From Mycolicibacterium vinylchloridicum (GTDB lineage Bacteria; Actinomycetota; Actinomycetes; Mycobacteriales; Mycobacteriaceae), in the NCBI RefSeq assembly GCF_013404075.1, contig NZ_JACBJQ010000045.1:1-43847 (forward strand): a DNA stretch of 43,847 bases, written 5' to 3'. A program made the translations under genes and the position numbers. Position 1 is the first letter of the stretch, and every line of letters begins with the position of its first letter. The notes under the pieces are model-generated. The model worked only from the letters and a program-made list of their open reading frames with translations, was not told the DNA's origin and ran no database searches. This document shows, one piece after another, positions 24,803-33,737 of this stretch.

Positions 24803-26971
24803 CTAATGCTGCCGGTGACGGTCCATCAGCCACACTTGATGGTCGCGGACTTGTCGGCCGTCTTGCGGCGAGGCTGTCCAGTGGCCGTCAGAGCCGAGTT
24901 CCCAGCATCGCGTGGAGGGATCCATCGCCGACTCGAAGATCTCGTCGAGATACCCGGTCAGGCGCGGATCTTTGACTTGAGCCAGCACTTCGACCCGGCG
25001 ATCGAGATTGCGGTGCATCATGTCGGCGCTGCCGATGAAGACCTCGTTGATCGCATTGAAATGGAAGATCCGCGAATGTTCCAGGAATCGGCCGAGAATC
25101 GAGCGCACGACGATGTTCTCGGAAAAGCCAGCAGCGCCCGGCTTGAGTGCGCAGATGCCGCGCACGACGACCTCGACCCGCACCCCCGCTTGCGAGGCCC
25201 GGTACAGCGCGTCGATGACCTGTTCGTCGACAAGGGCATTGGCCTTGAGCCGGATCCGGCCGTTGCCGCCGTGGCGGTGTGCCTCGATCTCGCGTTCGAC
25301 GCGTTCGACGATGCCTTTGCGCACGCCATGCGGAGCCACCAGCAGATTGCGATAGCTGACTTTGCGCGAGTATCCGGTCAGCGAATTGAACAGGTCGGTC
25401 AGGTCGGCGCCGATTTCGGGTGACGCGGTGATCAAGCCGACGTCCTCATACAGCCGGGCGGTTTTCGGGTTGTAGTTGCCGGTACCGATATGGCAGTAGC
25501 GGCGAATCGTCGAACCTTCGCGGCGCACCACCAGGCACGTCTTGCAGTGCGTCTTGAGTCCGATCAACCCGTAAACCACGTGCACGCCGGCATCTTCCAG
25601 TGTGCGTGCCCATTTGATGTTGGCCTGTTCGTCGAAACGCGCTTTCAGTTCGACGAGGGCGACCACCTGCTTGCCGGCCTGCGCGGCGTCGATGAGCGCG
25701 TTGACGATCGGGGAGTCACCGGAAGTCCGGTACAGCGTCTGCTTGATGGCCAACACATTCGGATCGGCGGCGGCCTGCTCGATGAAGCGCTGCACGCTCG
25801 TCGAGAACGAATCGTAGGGATGGTGTACCAGCACATCACCATCGCGGAGCGTCGAAAAAATGCTCTTGGGCGTCTCGCGCTCGGCGAAGGCCGGGTGGGT
25901 GGCGGGCACGAACGGACGATCCTTCAGCGTCGGCCGGTCGACGCCGTACACCTGCCACAGTGACGAAAGATCCAGCAGCCCTGGGACCTGCACCACATCG
26001 CCGGGGTGGACGTCGAGCTCGCGCAACAGGAGCCCGAGCATGTGCTCGGTCATGTCGTCGGCGACCTCGAGACGCACCGGAGATCCGAACCGCCGTCGCG
26101 CCAGTTCGCGCTCCAGCGCCTGCAGCAGATCTTCGTCGCGGTCCTCTTCGACCTGCATGTCGGCGTTGCGGGTGATCCGGAAGACGTGGTGCTCGACGAT
26201 CTCCATGCCCGGGAACAACACCGGAAGGAACGCTGCGATGAGTTCTTCGGTCGGCAGGAACCGGACGATGTCGCTCCCGCCGTTGGCGGCCTTGAGTTCC
26301 ACGAACCGGTCGACGTTGTCGGGAACCTTGATACGCGCGAAGTGTTCGCCGCCGTCGTCGGGGGACTTCACGGTGATCGCCAGGTTCAGGCTCAGGCCGC
26401 TGACGAACGGGAACGGGTGCGCGGGGTCGACGGCAAGCGGGGTGAGGACCGGAAACACTTGCTCGTGGAAATAGGTTGAGAGTTCACTGCGCTCGGCGTC
26501 GGTGAGATCGGCCCATGTGACGATGCTGATGCCCTCCTCGGCCAGTGCGGGACGCACCGACTCGATGAAGACCTGGGCTTGGCGCAATGAGATCTGCCGG
26601 GTGCGCTCGCCGATGCGGCGCAACTGTTCGCGCGGGGACAGGCCGTCGGCCGATCGCACCGAGAGCCCCATCTCGTCGCGGCGTTTGAGCCCCGCCACCC
26701 GAACCATGTAGAACTCGTCGAGATTGGATGCGAAGATCGCCAGGAATTTCGCCCGCTCCAGCAGGGGCAGTGAGGTGTCGGCCGCCAGGGCCAGCACTCG
26801 GGCATTGAAATCCAGCCAGCTCAGTTCGCGATTGAGGTATCGATCCTCGGGCAGCTCGTTGTCGACCGCGGTGTCCGTGGCCGCGGGCGGGGCCTCCGGC
26901 GCCTCACCGGGCTGCCAGTCGTCATCCGTGGATCGGGCTTCGGTTTCGGTCTCGGTCACAATTCCGATCAT
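24803..26971 (-). CDS. ppk: Polyphosphate kinase 1
   Basis: 722 residues. Reversibly transfers the ATP gamma-phosphate to polyphosphate. PPK1 N-terminal domain (LPEDRYLNRELSWLDFN, ASNLDEFYMVRVAG), then the PLD-like catalytic domains; the phosphorylated His is His494 in RRYCHIGTGNYN, with HHPYDSFSTSVQRF and RSILGRFLEHSRIFHF. Full length. ATG 26971 gives MIGIVTET; a GTG four codons on is possible. Clustered with fbiD upstream and mutT1 downstream on the same strand. Confidence 0.96.
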   Translation of the reverse strand: MIGIVTETETEARSTDDDWQPGEAPEAPPAATDTAVDNELPEDRYLNRELSWLDFNARVLALAADTSLPLLERAKFLAIFASNLDEFYMVRVAGLKRRDEMGLSVRSADGLSPREQLRRIGERTRQISLRQAQVFIESVRPALAEEGISIVTWADLTDAERSELSTYFHEQVFPVLTPLAVDPAHPFPFVSGLSLNLAITVKSPDDGGEHFARIKVPDNVDRFVELKAANGGSDIVRFLPTEELIAAFLPVLFPGMEIVEHHVFRITRNADMQVEEDRDEDLLQALERELARRRFGSPVRLEVADDMTEHMLGLLLRELDVHPGDVVQVPGLLDLSSLWQVYGVDRPTLKDRPFVPATHPAFAERETPKSIFSTLRDGDVLVHHPYDSFSTSVQRFIEQAAADPNVLAIKQTLYRTSGDSPIVNALIDAAQAGKQVVALVELKARFDEQANIKWARTLEDAGVHVVYGLIGLKTHCKTCLVVRREGSTIRRYCHIGTGNYNPKTARLYEDVGLITASPEIGADLTDLFNSLTGYSRKVSYRNLLVAPHGVRKGIVERVEREIEAHRHGGNGRIRLKANALVDEQVIDALYRASQAGVRVEVVVRGICALKPGAAGFSENIVVRSILGRFLEHSRIFHFNAINEVFIGSADMMHRNLDRRVEVLAQVKDPRLTGYLDEIFESAMDPSTRCWELGSDGHWTASPQDGRQVRDHQVWLMDRHRQH

Positions 26972-27038
26972 CCCCCATGGAGAGGGTGCTTGGACCTCGG
27001 CAGTCGAAAGTCGAAGCGCGTTCAGGTGTTGTTAACCA

Positions 27039-27674
27039 TCAGTGATGTGCGATTGCCCTGGTTGTCGCTGCGCCGACACCGAGAAGTCGCGCGGATTGCA
27101 GGTCCTCGATGGTGTCGATATCGCAGCGAAGCCCGGGCCACGCCCCGGTCAGTTCGACCGCACCGGAGTCGCGGTGCCGCCGCGCCGAATCACGGCCGAG
27201 CAGCGGGTCGAGCGGCGCGCCGAACGCGAAAAGCGCCGCGGTGCCGCTGCCGTGGCGGTCGGCCACGAAACTGCGCCGATGTGATCGCGCCTGCGTCAGC
27301 GCCTCGGCCAGCTCGTGAGTCTGCAGGGCAGGTAAATCCCCTTGCAGTACAACAGTATTGGCGCCTTGCTCGCTTACGGCGGTCCAGGCGAATCGGACCG
27401 CCGCGTTCAGCGGGTCGGGCTCAGATGCCGGCGTGGTGTCCCTCAGCACCGCCGCGCCGAGATCACGCGCGGCCGCGGCCGCCGTCTCGTCGGGAGTCAC
27501 GACGGTGATCGACCGGACGGCACTGGCCGCTCGCGCCGCGGTGATGGTGTCGATCAGCATCGCCAGCACGACTCGTTCGCGGGTGCCGGCTTCGAACACC
27601 GGGCTCAGTCTGGTCTTGGCTGCCACGAGGCGCTTGACCGCGATGATCACGCCGACATCGGCTGCGCCGCTCAT
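27039..27674 (-). CDS. fbiD: Phosphoenolpyruvate guanylyltransferase (F420 biosynthesis)
   Basis: 211 residues; small nucleotidyltransferase of the CofC/FbiD family. Motifs: VGVIIAVKRLVAAKTRLSP (nucleotide loop), VVLQGDLPALQT, RRSFVADRHGSGTA and GLRCDIDTIEDL. FbiD (Rv2983) joins PEP and GTP to make enolpyruvyl-diphospho-guanosine, which FbiA uses to build dehydro-F420. ATG 27674 (MSGAADVG) is 9 nt after GGAAGG and matches the family start; ATG 27683 directly abuts that site. Confidence 0.92.
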   Translation of the reverse strand: MSGAADVGVIIAVKRLVAAKTRLSPVFEAGTRERVVLAMLIDTITAARAASAVRSITVVTPDETAAAAARDLGAAVLRDTTPASEPDPLNAAVRFAWTAVSEQGANTVVLQGDLPALQTHELAEALTQARSHRRSFVADRHGSGTAALFAFGAPLDPLLGRDSARRHRDSGAVELTGAWPGLRCDIDTIEDLQSARLLGVGAATTRAIAHH

Positions 27675-27744
27675 GTTCACCATCCTTCCAGCGTCGTCCG
27701 GGGCCGCTGCATTCCTGGTCGGCGATCCTCGCCGCGGCGTGGGC

Positions 27745-27750
27745 TACGTT
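27745..27750 (+). promoter_or_regulatory. -10 box of gpsA, leaderless spacing
   Basis: TACGTT with exactly 7 nt to the second ATG (27758), favouring that start over ATG 27752. Confidence 0.45.
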
Positions 27751-27757
27751 AATGACC

Positions 27758-28768
27758 ATGACCAGCACGGTGGGAACTGCCGCGGTGATGGGCGCCGGCG
27801 CCTGGGGAACCGCCCTGGCCAAGGTGCTGGCTGAGGCCGGTTCCGAGGTCCGGTTGTGGGCACGCCGTGCCGAGGTGGCCGATGAAATCAACGCCACACA
27901 TGCCAACACTCCTTATCTACCGGGCATCGAGCTGCCGGGCGCGATCCGTGCCACCGCCGATCCGGCCGAGGCCCTCGACGGGCTGACCACCGTGCTGCTC
28001 GCCGTGCCCTCTCAAAGCCTGCGGTCCAATCTCGAACACTGGCGCGGCCTGATCGCCGACGGTGCCACCCTGGTCAGCCTGGCCAAAGGCATCGAATTGG
28101 GCAGCCTCATGCGAATGAGTCAGGTGATCGTGCAGGTCACCGGCGTCGATTCCAATCAGGTCGCGGTCGTCTCCGGTCCCAACCTGGCTGACGAGATCGC
28201 CCACGGACAGCCTGCTGCGACGGTGGTGGCCTCGACCGATTCCGGCCGTGCAGTCGCCCTACAGCGCGCGTTGAGCACCGGATACTTCCGGCCGTACACC
28301 AACGCCGACGTGATCGGTACCGAGATCGGTGGGGCGTGCAAGAACGTCATCGCGTTGGCCTGCGGTATGGCCGCCGGGGTGGGGCTCGGGGAGAACACCG
28401 CGGCGGCGATCATCACCCGGGGGCTGGCCGAGATCATGCGGCTGGGTATCGCCGTCGGCGCCAAGCCGGCGACGCTGGCCGGGCTGGCCGGGGTCGGCGA
28501 TCTGGTCGCCACCTGTACGTCACCGCATTCGCGCAATCGCAGCTTCGGTGAGCGGCTCGGCCGCGGCGGCACCATGGAGGCAGCCCAGCTGGCCGCCGGT
28601 GGCCATGTGGCCGAAGGTGTCACATCGTGCGAATCGATCCTGGCATTGGCGTCGAGCTACGACGTCGAGATGCCACTCACCGATGCGGTCTATCAGGTCT
28701 GCCACAAGGGTTTGTCGGTCGGGCAGGCGGTGGCCCTGCTGCTGGGCCGCAGCACCAAACCGGAGTGA
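27758..28768 (+). CDS. gpsA: Glycerol-3-phosphate dehydrogenase [NAD(P)+]
   Basis: 336 residues. Reduces dihydroxyacetone phosphate to sn-glycerol-3-phosphate for phospholipid synthesis. Rossmann motif AVMGAGAWGTALAKVLAEAG at the N-terminus; catalytic region with SGPNLADEIAHGQPAA, TEIGGACKNVIALACG (catalytic Lys) and GLAGVGDLVATCTS with HSRNRSFGERLG. The start was chosen from the -10 spacing. The next gene begins 6 nt after the stop. Confidence 0.95.
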   Translation: MTSTVGTAAVMGAGAWGTALAKVLAEAGSEVRLWARRAEVADEINATHANTPYLPGIELPGAIRATADPAEALDGLTTVLLAVPSQSLRSNLEHWRGLIADGATLVSLAKGIELGSLMRMSQVIVQVTGVDSNQVAVVSGPNLADEIAHGQPAATVVASTDSGRAVALQRALSTGYFRPYTNADVIGTEIGGACKNVIALACGMAAGVGLGENTAAAIITRGLAEIMRLGIAVGAKPATLAGLAGVGDLVATCTSPHSRNRSFGERLGRGGTMEAAQLAAGGHVAEGVTSCESILALASSYDVEMPLTDAVYQVCHKGLSVGQAVALLLGRSTKPE

Positions 28769-28774
28769 CCGGAC

Positions 28775-29881
28775 GTGAGCGATCGTTATGGCGATTCCAC
28801 TCGAGCCGTCAAAGCCGTGAGTTCTCAGCCGATTCCGGGCGAGCCGGTCGGGCCCGGCCCGGTTCTGGCTTCGGCGTTCCATCTTTCCGAAGACGAGGGC
28901 AGTGAGGCCAACACCTATGGGCGCGGCTCCAATCCGAGCTGGCACCGGCTCGAGGCGGCGCTGGCCCAGCTGGAGGATGCCGCTGCCGCGCTGACGTTCG
29001 GGTCCGGGATGGCCGCCATCACCGCAGCGCTGCGGGTGACGGCCAAACCTGGTTCGGTGCTGGTTGTTCCGGCCGACGGCTACTACCAGGTGCGCCGTTA
29101 CGCCACCGAAAGCCTTGCACCACTTGGTGTCACGATTCGGGAGGTGAGCTCCGAGCAGATCTACCAGGCCGCCGAAGAAGCCGATGTGGTGCTGGCCGAG
29201 ACCCCGACGAACCCCGCGCTGGACGTCGTGGATCTACACAGGCTCGGGCAGATCTGCCGTCGCCGGGGAGCCCGGCTGCTTGTCGACAACACCACCGCCA
29301 CACCGCTGGGGCAGCAACCGTTGTCGCTGGGGGCCGACCTGGTAGTGGCCAGTGCCACCAAGGCGCTCTCGGGGCACAGCGACCTGCTGGCCGGCTATGC
29401 CGCGGGGAGTCACCCCGAGCTGATGGCGGCCCTGGAGCGGGAGCGGTTGCTCTCCGGCGCGATCCTCGGCTCGTTCGAGGCCTGGCTGGTGTCGCGCAGC
29501 CTGGGCAGCGTGGGGCTGCGCTTCGAGCGGCAGTGCCAGAACGCGTTGGCCCTGGCGACCGCCCTGCACCGGCACCCCAGGATCCGGTCGGTGCGCTACC
29601 CGGGATTGCCCGACGACCCGTCATATGCGGTGGCCGTCGCCCAGATGCGCCGGTTCGGGGGACTGGTCTCCGTCGAACTCGCTGACGCGGCCGCGGTGCA
29701 CGACCTGGTGCGGCGCAGCGAGCTGCTGGTGGCATCGACCAGCTTCGGCGGTATCCACACCTCGGTGGACCGCCGCGCCCGCTGGGGCGACCCGGTGGCG
29801 GACGGGTTTGCCCGGATCTCGGCCGGTATCGAGGACACCGATGACGTCGTCGCTGATGTCTTGGCCGCGTTGGAGAGCTGA
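28775..29881 (+). CDS. Cystathionine gamma-lyase-like PLP enzyme
   Basis: 368 residues, Cys/Met-metabolism PLP family. Motifs: TYGRGSNPSWHRLEAALAQL, ALTFGSGMAAITAAL, AETPTNPALDVVDL, LLVDNTTATPLGQQPLSLGA, and the PLP lysine Lys196 in SATKALSGHSDLL; C-terminal STSFGGIHTSVDRRARWG. It probably cleaves or forms C-S bonds in transsulfuration; members also act as cystathionine gamma-synthase or methionine gamma-lyase, so specificity is open. GTG 28775 is the only start close to gpsA (6-nt gap), implying co-transcription. In M. tuberculosis, gpdA2 is followed directly by ddlA (from memory), so this gene is extra here or lost there. Confidence 0.87.
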   Translation: MSDRYGDSTRAVKAVSSQPIPGEPVGPGPVLASAFHLSEDEGSEANTYGRGSNPSWHRLEAALAQLEDAAAALTFGSGMAAITAALRVTAKPGSVLVVPADGYYQVRRYATESLAPLGVTIREVSSEQIYQAAEEADVVLAETPTNPALDVVDLHRLGQICRRRGARLLVDNTTATPLGQQPLSLGADLVVASATKALSGHSDLLAGYAAGSHPELMAALERERLLSGAILGSFEAWLVSRSLGSVGLRFERQCQNALALATALHRHPRIRSVRYPGLPDDPSYAVAVAQMRRFGGLVSVELADAAAVHDLVRRSELLVASTSFGGIHTSVDRRARWGDPVADGFARISAGIEDTDDVVADVLAALES

Positions 29882-29926
29882 AATGCCTGTTCACGGCGCC
29901 GGATCGTGCCGATAACACCTGGGCTG

Positions 29927-29932
29927 TAGCCT
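29927..29932 (+). promoter_or_regulatory. Possible -10 box of ddlA
   Basis: TAGCCT 9 nt before GTG 29942; a second box TAGGTT abuts the start codon. Confidence 0.3.
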
Positions 29933-29941
29933 CTCTAGGTT

Positions 29942-31066
29942 GTGACGTCCCGCCTGCCGTCGGACCGGCCTCGTGTCCGTGTCGCTGTCATCTACGGCGG
30001 CCGCAGCTCCGAACACGCCATTTCCTGCGTATCGGCGGGCAGCATCCTGAGAAACCTCGACCCGGAACGCTTCGAGGTCGTCGCCGTCGGCATCACCCCG
30101 GAGGGCTCGTGGGTGCTGACCGACGGCAGCCCCGAGACGCTGGCCATCACCGATCGGAAGCTGCCGGAGGTCACCGGGGAATCGGGGACCGCGCTGGCCT
30201 TGGCAGCCGATCCGCTGCGGCGCGGCGAGCTGGTGTCGCTGGGGCAGACCCCCGGCCAGATGCTGACGTCGGTCGACGTGGTCTTCCCGATCCTGCACGG
30301 CCCGTACGGCGAGGACGGCACCATCCAGGGTCTACTGGAGTTGGCCGGCGTGCCGTACGTGGGAGCCGGAGTGTTCGCCAGCGCGGCCGGCATGGACAAG
30401 GAGTTCACCAAGAAACTTCTTGCCGCAGCGGGCCTACCGATCGGTGATCACATCGTGCTGCGGGCACAGCAGATGGCGCCGACGCTGGATGACATCGACC
30501 GATTGGGCTTTCCGATGTTCGTCAAACCCGCGCGCGGCGGCTCGTCGATCGGCGTGAGCCGGGTGAACAATGCCGACGAGCTGCCGTTGGCGATCGCCGA
30601 TGCCCGCCGTCACGACCCGAAGGTGATCATCGAGGCGGCCATCGAAGGCCGTGAACTCGAATGCGGTGTTCTCGAATTCCCGGACGGCTCAGTGCAAGCC
30701 AGTGCGATCGGTGAGATCCGGGTTGCGGGGGTCCAGGGTCGTGAGGACGGCTTCTATGACTTCGCCACCAAGTATCTCGACGACGGCGCCGAACTCGACG
30801 TGCCGGCCAAGGTCGACGACGATGTAGCAGAAGAGTTGCAGCGCTTGGCGATTCAGACATTCACTGCGCTGGACTGCCAGGGTCTGGCGCGAGTGGATTT
30901 CTTCCTCACCGAAGACGGGCCCGTGGTCAACGAGATCAACACGATGCCGGGGTTCACGACGATCTCGATGTATCCGCGGATGTGGGCGGCCAGCGGGATC
31001 GACTACCCGACACTGGTGAGCACCATGGTCGAGACCGCGCTGGCCCGCGGCACCGGGCTGCGCTGA
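29942..31066 (+). CDS. ddlA: D-alanine--D-alanine ligase
   Basis: 374 residues, ATP-grasp. Makes D-Ala-D-Ala for peptidoglycan. Motifs: VIYGGRSSEHAISCVSAGSI, VFPILHGPYGEDGTIQGLLE, VKPARGGSSIGVSRV, ATKYLDDGAELDVPAK and the metal site VDFFLTEDGPVVNEINTMPG. Length matches mycobacterial Ddl. GTG 29942 (VTSRLPSDRPRVRVAV) agrees with the family start. Confidence 0.96.
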   Translation: MTSRLPSDRPRVRVAVIYGGRSSEHAISCVSAGSILRNLDPERFEVVAVGITPEGSWVLTDGSPETLAITDRKLPEVTGESGTALALAADPLRRGELVSLGQTPGQMLTSVDVVFPILHGPYGEDGTIQGLLELAGVPYVGAGVFASAAGMDKEFTKKLLAAAGLPIGDHIVLRAQQMAPTLDDIDRLGFPMFVKPARGGSSIGVSRVNNADELPLAIADARRHDPKVIIEAAIEGRELECGVLEFPDGSVQASAIGEIRVAGVQGREDGFYDFATKYLDDGAELDVPAKVDDDVAEELQRLAIQTFTALDCQGLARVDFFLTEDGPVVNEINTMPGFTTISMYPRMWAASGIDYPTLVSTMVETALARGTGLR

Positions 31067-31067
31067 C

Positions 31068-31634
31068 TCAGCGTGCCGGGTTCGGATCGATTCGAACCGC
31101 GGGCATGGTGCGCGCGATCAGATCTGACAACGCCTGGATGGGCGCCGGCCCGGACTCCTTGGGCAGTGTGAGCGCGACGTAGACGGGGCGGTCCACCGTG
31201 ACCCACGTGCTGCGGTCGATGCCGGGGTCGTTGATCTCGAACCACTGCACGGCGTCGACCATCTGGATGGGGGAGCCGACCACGAACTCGGCAGGCCGGT
31301 CGATGCCGCATCGCATGATGACCGGAAAGTTGTCGGCTGAGCCACGCCATGCCGCAGCTCCTGGCGGCACCGGGTCTGCCGCGGCGACGCGTTTGAACTC
31401 GCCGAGGTTGGCGGGCAGGGTGTCGAGCAGGGCCCGGCAGGTCGAGGAGTCGGCTTTGGGTGCAGGAACCGACGCGATCACCACCGGCTGGACGGGTGGC
31501 TGGCGGGTGGCCGCGATTGCCAGGACTGCGGCGATCGCGCCGACCGCGACCACCACGGCGGCGATCAGCAGGGCGCGGGGTGGGCCGTCCGGGGTGTGTT
31601 CGTCGGTAGTGACGGGGTCAGGCTCAGTCGGCAT
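31068..31634 (-). CDS. DUF3515 family membrane-anchored protein
   Basis: 188 residues. Short cytoplasmic tail, one membrane helix (about 20-44, ALLIAAVVVAVGAIAAVLAI), then an extracytoplasmic domain with two Cys (STCRALLDTLP and MRCGIDRP) and DAVQWFEIND, the DUF3515 pattern; equivalent to Rv2980. Function unknown. Its stop is 1 nt from the convergent ddlA stop; its start overlaps the end of the RAM-domain gene by 11 nt, so the two are coupled. Confidence 0.82.
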   Translation of the reverse strand: MPTEPDPVTTDEHTPDGPPRALLIAAVVVAVGAIAAVLAIAATRQPPVQPVVIASVPAPKADSSTCRALLDTLPANLGEFKRVAAADPVPPGAAAWRGSADNFPVIMRCGIDRPAEFVVGSPIQMVDAVQWFEINDPGIDRSTWVTVDRPVYVALTLPKESGPAPIQALSDLIARTMPAVRIDPNPAR

Positions 31635-31860
31635 CGGCGATGGGGCAGGTCAGCGTTCGGGTGATCCCGGTGATCTGCTGAATGCTGGGCACGATGGTGG
31701 CGGCAAGCTCGTCGTCGCTGGCTGCGCCGACCCGCACGACCACGTCATACGGTCCGGTCACGGATTCCGACGAGAGCACACCGGGCACCGCTGCCACCTG
31801 CTTGGCGACCACCTCGGCGCGGCCGACCTCGGTCTGGATCAGCATGTAAGCCTCAACCAC
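31624..31860 (-). CDS. Stand-alone Lrp/AsnC ligand-binding (RAM) domain protein
   Basis: 78 residues. Only the RAM/ACT-like effector domain of Lrp/AsnC regulators is present (AYMLIQTEVGRAEVVAKQVA, VTGPYDVVVRVGAASDDELA, ITGITRTLTCP); there is no HTH. Stand-alone RAM proteins bind amino acids and may modulate full-length Lrp or enzymes; the role here is unknown. GTG 31860 (VVEAYM) has AGGAGG at 7-nt spacing; ATG 31845 would remove the first beta-strand. Divergent from thiL. Confidence 0.85.
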   Translation of the reverse strand: MVEAYMLIQTEVGRAEVVAKQVAAVPGVLSSESVTGPYDVVVRVGAASDDELAATIVPSIQQITGITRTLTCPIADAD

Positions 31861-31905
31861 CCGTCGCCTCCTCGTCTCGATGTTCGCCCGTGTGCGGTGC
31901 CGCCC

Positions 31906-31911
31906 TAGACT
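31906..31911 (+). promoter_or_regulatory. -10 box of thiL
   Basis: TAGACT, predicting a start near 31919 and a 5'-UTR of about 72 nt before GTG 31991. Confidence 0.35.
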
Positions 31912-31990
31912 GACGTGTCCGAAGGCCGTCTCGGAAAACCTACCGCAGGTTGCCGGACCGATCAGTGTGTGCGGCAGGAGGGGAGGCGTC

Positions 31991-32947
31991 GTGACCGGCT
32001 CCGGTGAACCCACCCTGCGGCAGTTGGGCGAGTTCGGAATGATCGACCGGCTGGTGTCCGATCGCCGTCAGCCCTCGGGGGTGAGTGTCGGCCCCGGGGA
32101 CGACGCGGCGGTGGTGAGCACGCCCGACGGGCGGGTCGTCGTCACCACCGACATGCTGGTGGAGGGCCGGCACTTCCGGCTGGACTGGTCGGCCCCGCAT
32201 GACGTGGGCCGAAAGGCCATCGCGCAGAACGCCGCCGACATCGAGTCGATGGGCGCGCGGTGCAGCGCATTCGTCGTCGGGTTCGGCGCTCCGCCGGACA
32301 CTGCGGTGTCGCGGGTGCAGGCACTGGCCGACGGAATGTGGCAGGAGGCTTTGGCATTGGGCGCCGGGATCGTCGGCGGGGACCTGGTCGCCAGCCCGCA
32401 GTGGGTGGTGTCGGTGACCGCACTCGGCGATCTGGGTGGACGGGCTCCGGTGTTACGCAGCGGCGCGCGGGCTGGCTCGGTGGTCGCTGTCGCCGGAGAA
32501 CTCGGCCGCTCTGCTGCGGGATATCTTTTGTGGCACAAAGGAATTAGTGGCTTCGACGAGCTGCGCCGGTGGCATGTGGTGCCGCGCCCACCCTACGGAC
32601 AGGGCATCGTGGCCGCGGAAGCCGGCGCCGAGGCGATGACCGATGTGTCCGACGGGTTGCTCGCCGATCTCGGACATATCGCCGAAGGATCCGGGATGGC
32701 TATCGATCTCGGCTCCGATGGGTTGGGGCCTGATGTCGAGGCTGTCGCCGCCGCGGCGACGGCGGGCGGTGTCGACCCGCTGTCACTGGTGCTCGCCGGT
32801 GGCGAAGATCACGCGCTCGTCGCGTGCTTCCCCGCTGCGGTGCCGCCGGGCTGGCGAGTGATCGGCACGGTGGCCGACGGCGCACCCGAGGTCCGGGTTG
32901 ACGGGCGGCCTTGGGCGGGCTCGGCGGGTTGGCAGTCCTTCGACTGA
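31991..32947 (+). CDS. thiL: Thiamine-monophosphate kinase
   Basis: 318 residues, PurM/ThiL fold. Phosphorylates thiamine monophosphate to thiamine diphosphate, the cofactor IlvB needs. Motifs: GPGDDAAVVSTPDGRVVVTT, RKAIAQNAADIESMGARC, GGDLVASPQWVVSVT, MTDVSDGLLADLGHIAEGSG and LVLAGGEDHALVACF. GTG 31991 follows GGGAGG and matches the family start before TLRQLGEFGMIDRL; upstream in-frame codons (to 31880) are not conserved. Confidence 0.93.
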   Translation: MTGSGEPTLRQLGEFGMIDRLVSDRRQPSGVSVGPGDDAAVVSTPDGRVVVTTDMLVEGRHFRLDWSAPHDVGRKAIAQNAADIESMGARCSAFVVGFGAPPDTAVSRVQALADGMWQEALALGAGIVGGDLVASPQWVVSVTALGDLGGRAPVLRSGARAGSVVAVAGELGRSAAGYLLWHKGISGFDELRRWHVVPRPPYGQGIVAAEAGAEAMTDVSDGLLADLGHIAEGSGMAIDLGSDGLGPDVEAVAAAATAGGVDPLSLVLAGGEDHALVACFPAAVPPGWRVIGTVADGAPEVRVDGRPWAGSAGWQSFD

Positions 32948-32957
32948 GTGCAGGGGT

Positions 32958-32963
32958 TAGGTT
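32958..32963 (+). promoter_or_regulatory. -10 box of ung, leaderless spacing
   Basis: TAGGTT with exactly 7 nt to GTG 32971. Confidence 0.45.
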
Positions 32964-32970
32964 GGCGTTC

Positions 32971-33657
32971 GTGACGACCACCGCCCGGCCACTGAGCGAA
33001 CTCGTCGAGGACGGCTGGGCGCGCGCGCTGGCACCGGTCAGTGATCAGGTCTCGCAGATGGGCCAGTTCCTGCGCGCCGAGATCGCCGCCGGCCGGGGCT
33101 ATCTGCCCGCCGGGCCGAACGTGCTGCGCGCCTTCACCTTCCCGCTCGCCGAGGTGCGGGTGCTGATCGTCGGCCAGGATCCGTATCCGACACCGGGGCA
33201 TGCGGTGGGCCTGAGTTTCTCGGTGGCCCCTGAGGTGCGGCCGCTGCCGCGCAGCCTGTCCAACATCTTCAGCGAATACCGCGCCGACCTCGGCTACCCG
33301 GAGCCGTCCAACGGCGACCTCACACCGTGGTCGCAGCGCGGCGTCATGATGCTCAACCGAGTTCTCACCGTGCGGCCCGGCGCCCCGGCGTCGCACCGCG
33401 GCAAGGGGTGGGAAGCGGTCACCGAATGTGCCATCCGCGCACTGGTCGCCCGCGACCAGCCGATGGTGGCGATTCTGTGGGGGCGTGACGCGTCGACGCT
33501 GAAGCCGATGCTGGGCGCCGATTGCATGGTGATCGAGTCGCCGCATCCGTCGCCGCTGTCGGCGTCACGGGGATTCTTCGGCTCGCGGCCGTTCAGCCGC
33601 GCGAACGAACTGCTGACCGGAATGGGCGCCGAGCCGATCGACTGGCGCCTTCCTTAA
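32971..33657 (+). CDS. ung: Uracil-DNA glycosylase (family 1)
   Basis: 228 residues. Removes uracil from DNA. Active-site motif VGQDPYPTPGHAVGLSF with catalytic Asp70, LLNR-type strand MMLNRVLTVRPG, and the DNA-intercalation loop SPHPSPLSASRGFFGS with the catalytic His. Full length. GTG 32971 (VTTTARPLSELVEDGW) matches the family start and -10 spacing; it begins 23 nt after thiL. Confidence 0.95.
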   Translation: MTTTARPLSELVEDGWARALAPVSDQVSQMGQFLRAEIAAGRGYLPAGPNVLRAFTFPLAEVRVLIVGQDPYPTPGHAVGLSFSVAPEVRPLPRSLSNIFSEYRADLGYPEPSNGDLTPWSQRGVMMLNRVLTVRPGAPASHRGKGWEAVTECAIRALVARDQPMVAILWGRDASTLKPMLGADCMVIESPHPSPLSASRGFFGSRPFSRANELLTGMGAEPIDWRLP

Positions 33658-33702
33658 TACCAACGTCGAGATCGACGTTGCGCAGGAGTTTTCTCGACCT
33701 TG

Positions 33703-33728
33703 TGCGGCCAAACGTCGGTTTGGCCGCA
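33703..33728. terminator. Bidirectional terminator between ung and rpmB
   Basis: 11-bp perfect stem TGCGGCCAAAC / GTTTGGCCGCA with 4-nt loop. A second inverted repeat CAACGTCGA/TCGACGTTG (33661-33680) lies just past the ung stop. Confidence 0.75.
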
Positions 33729-33737
33729 GGGGGCGAA

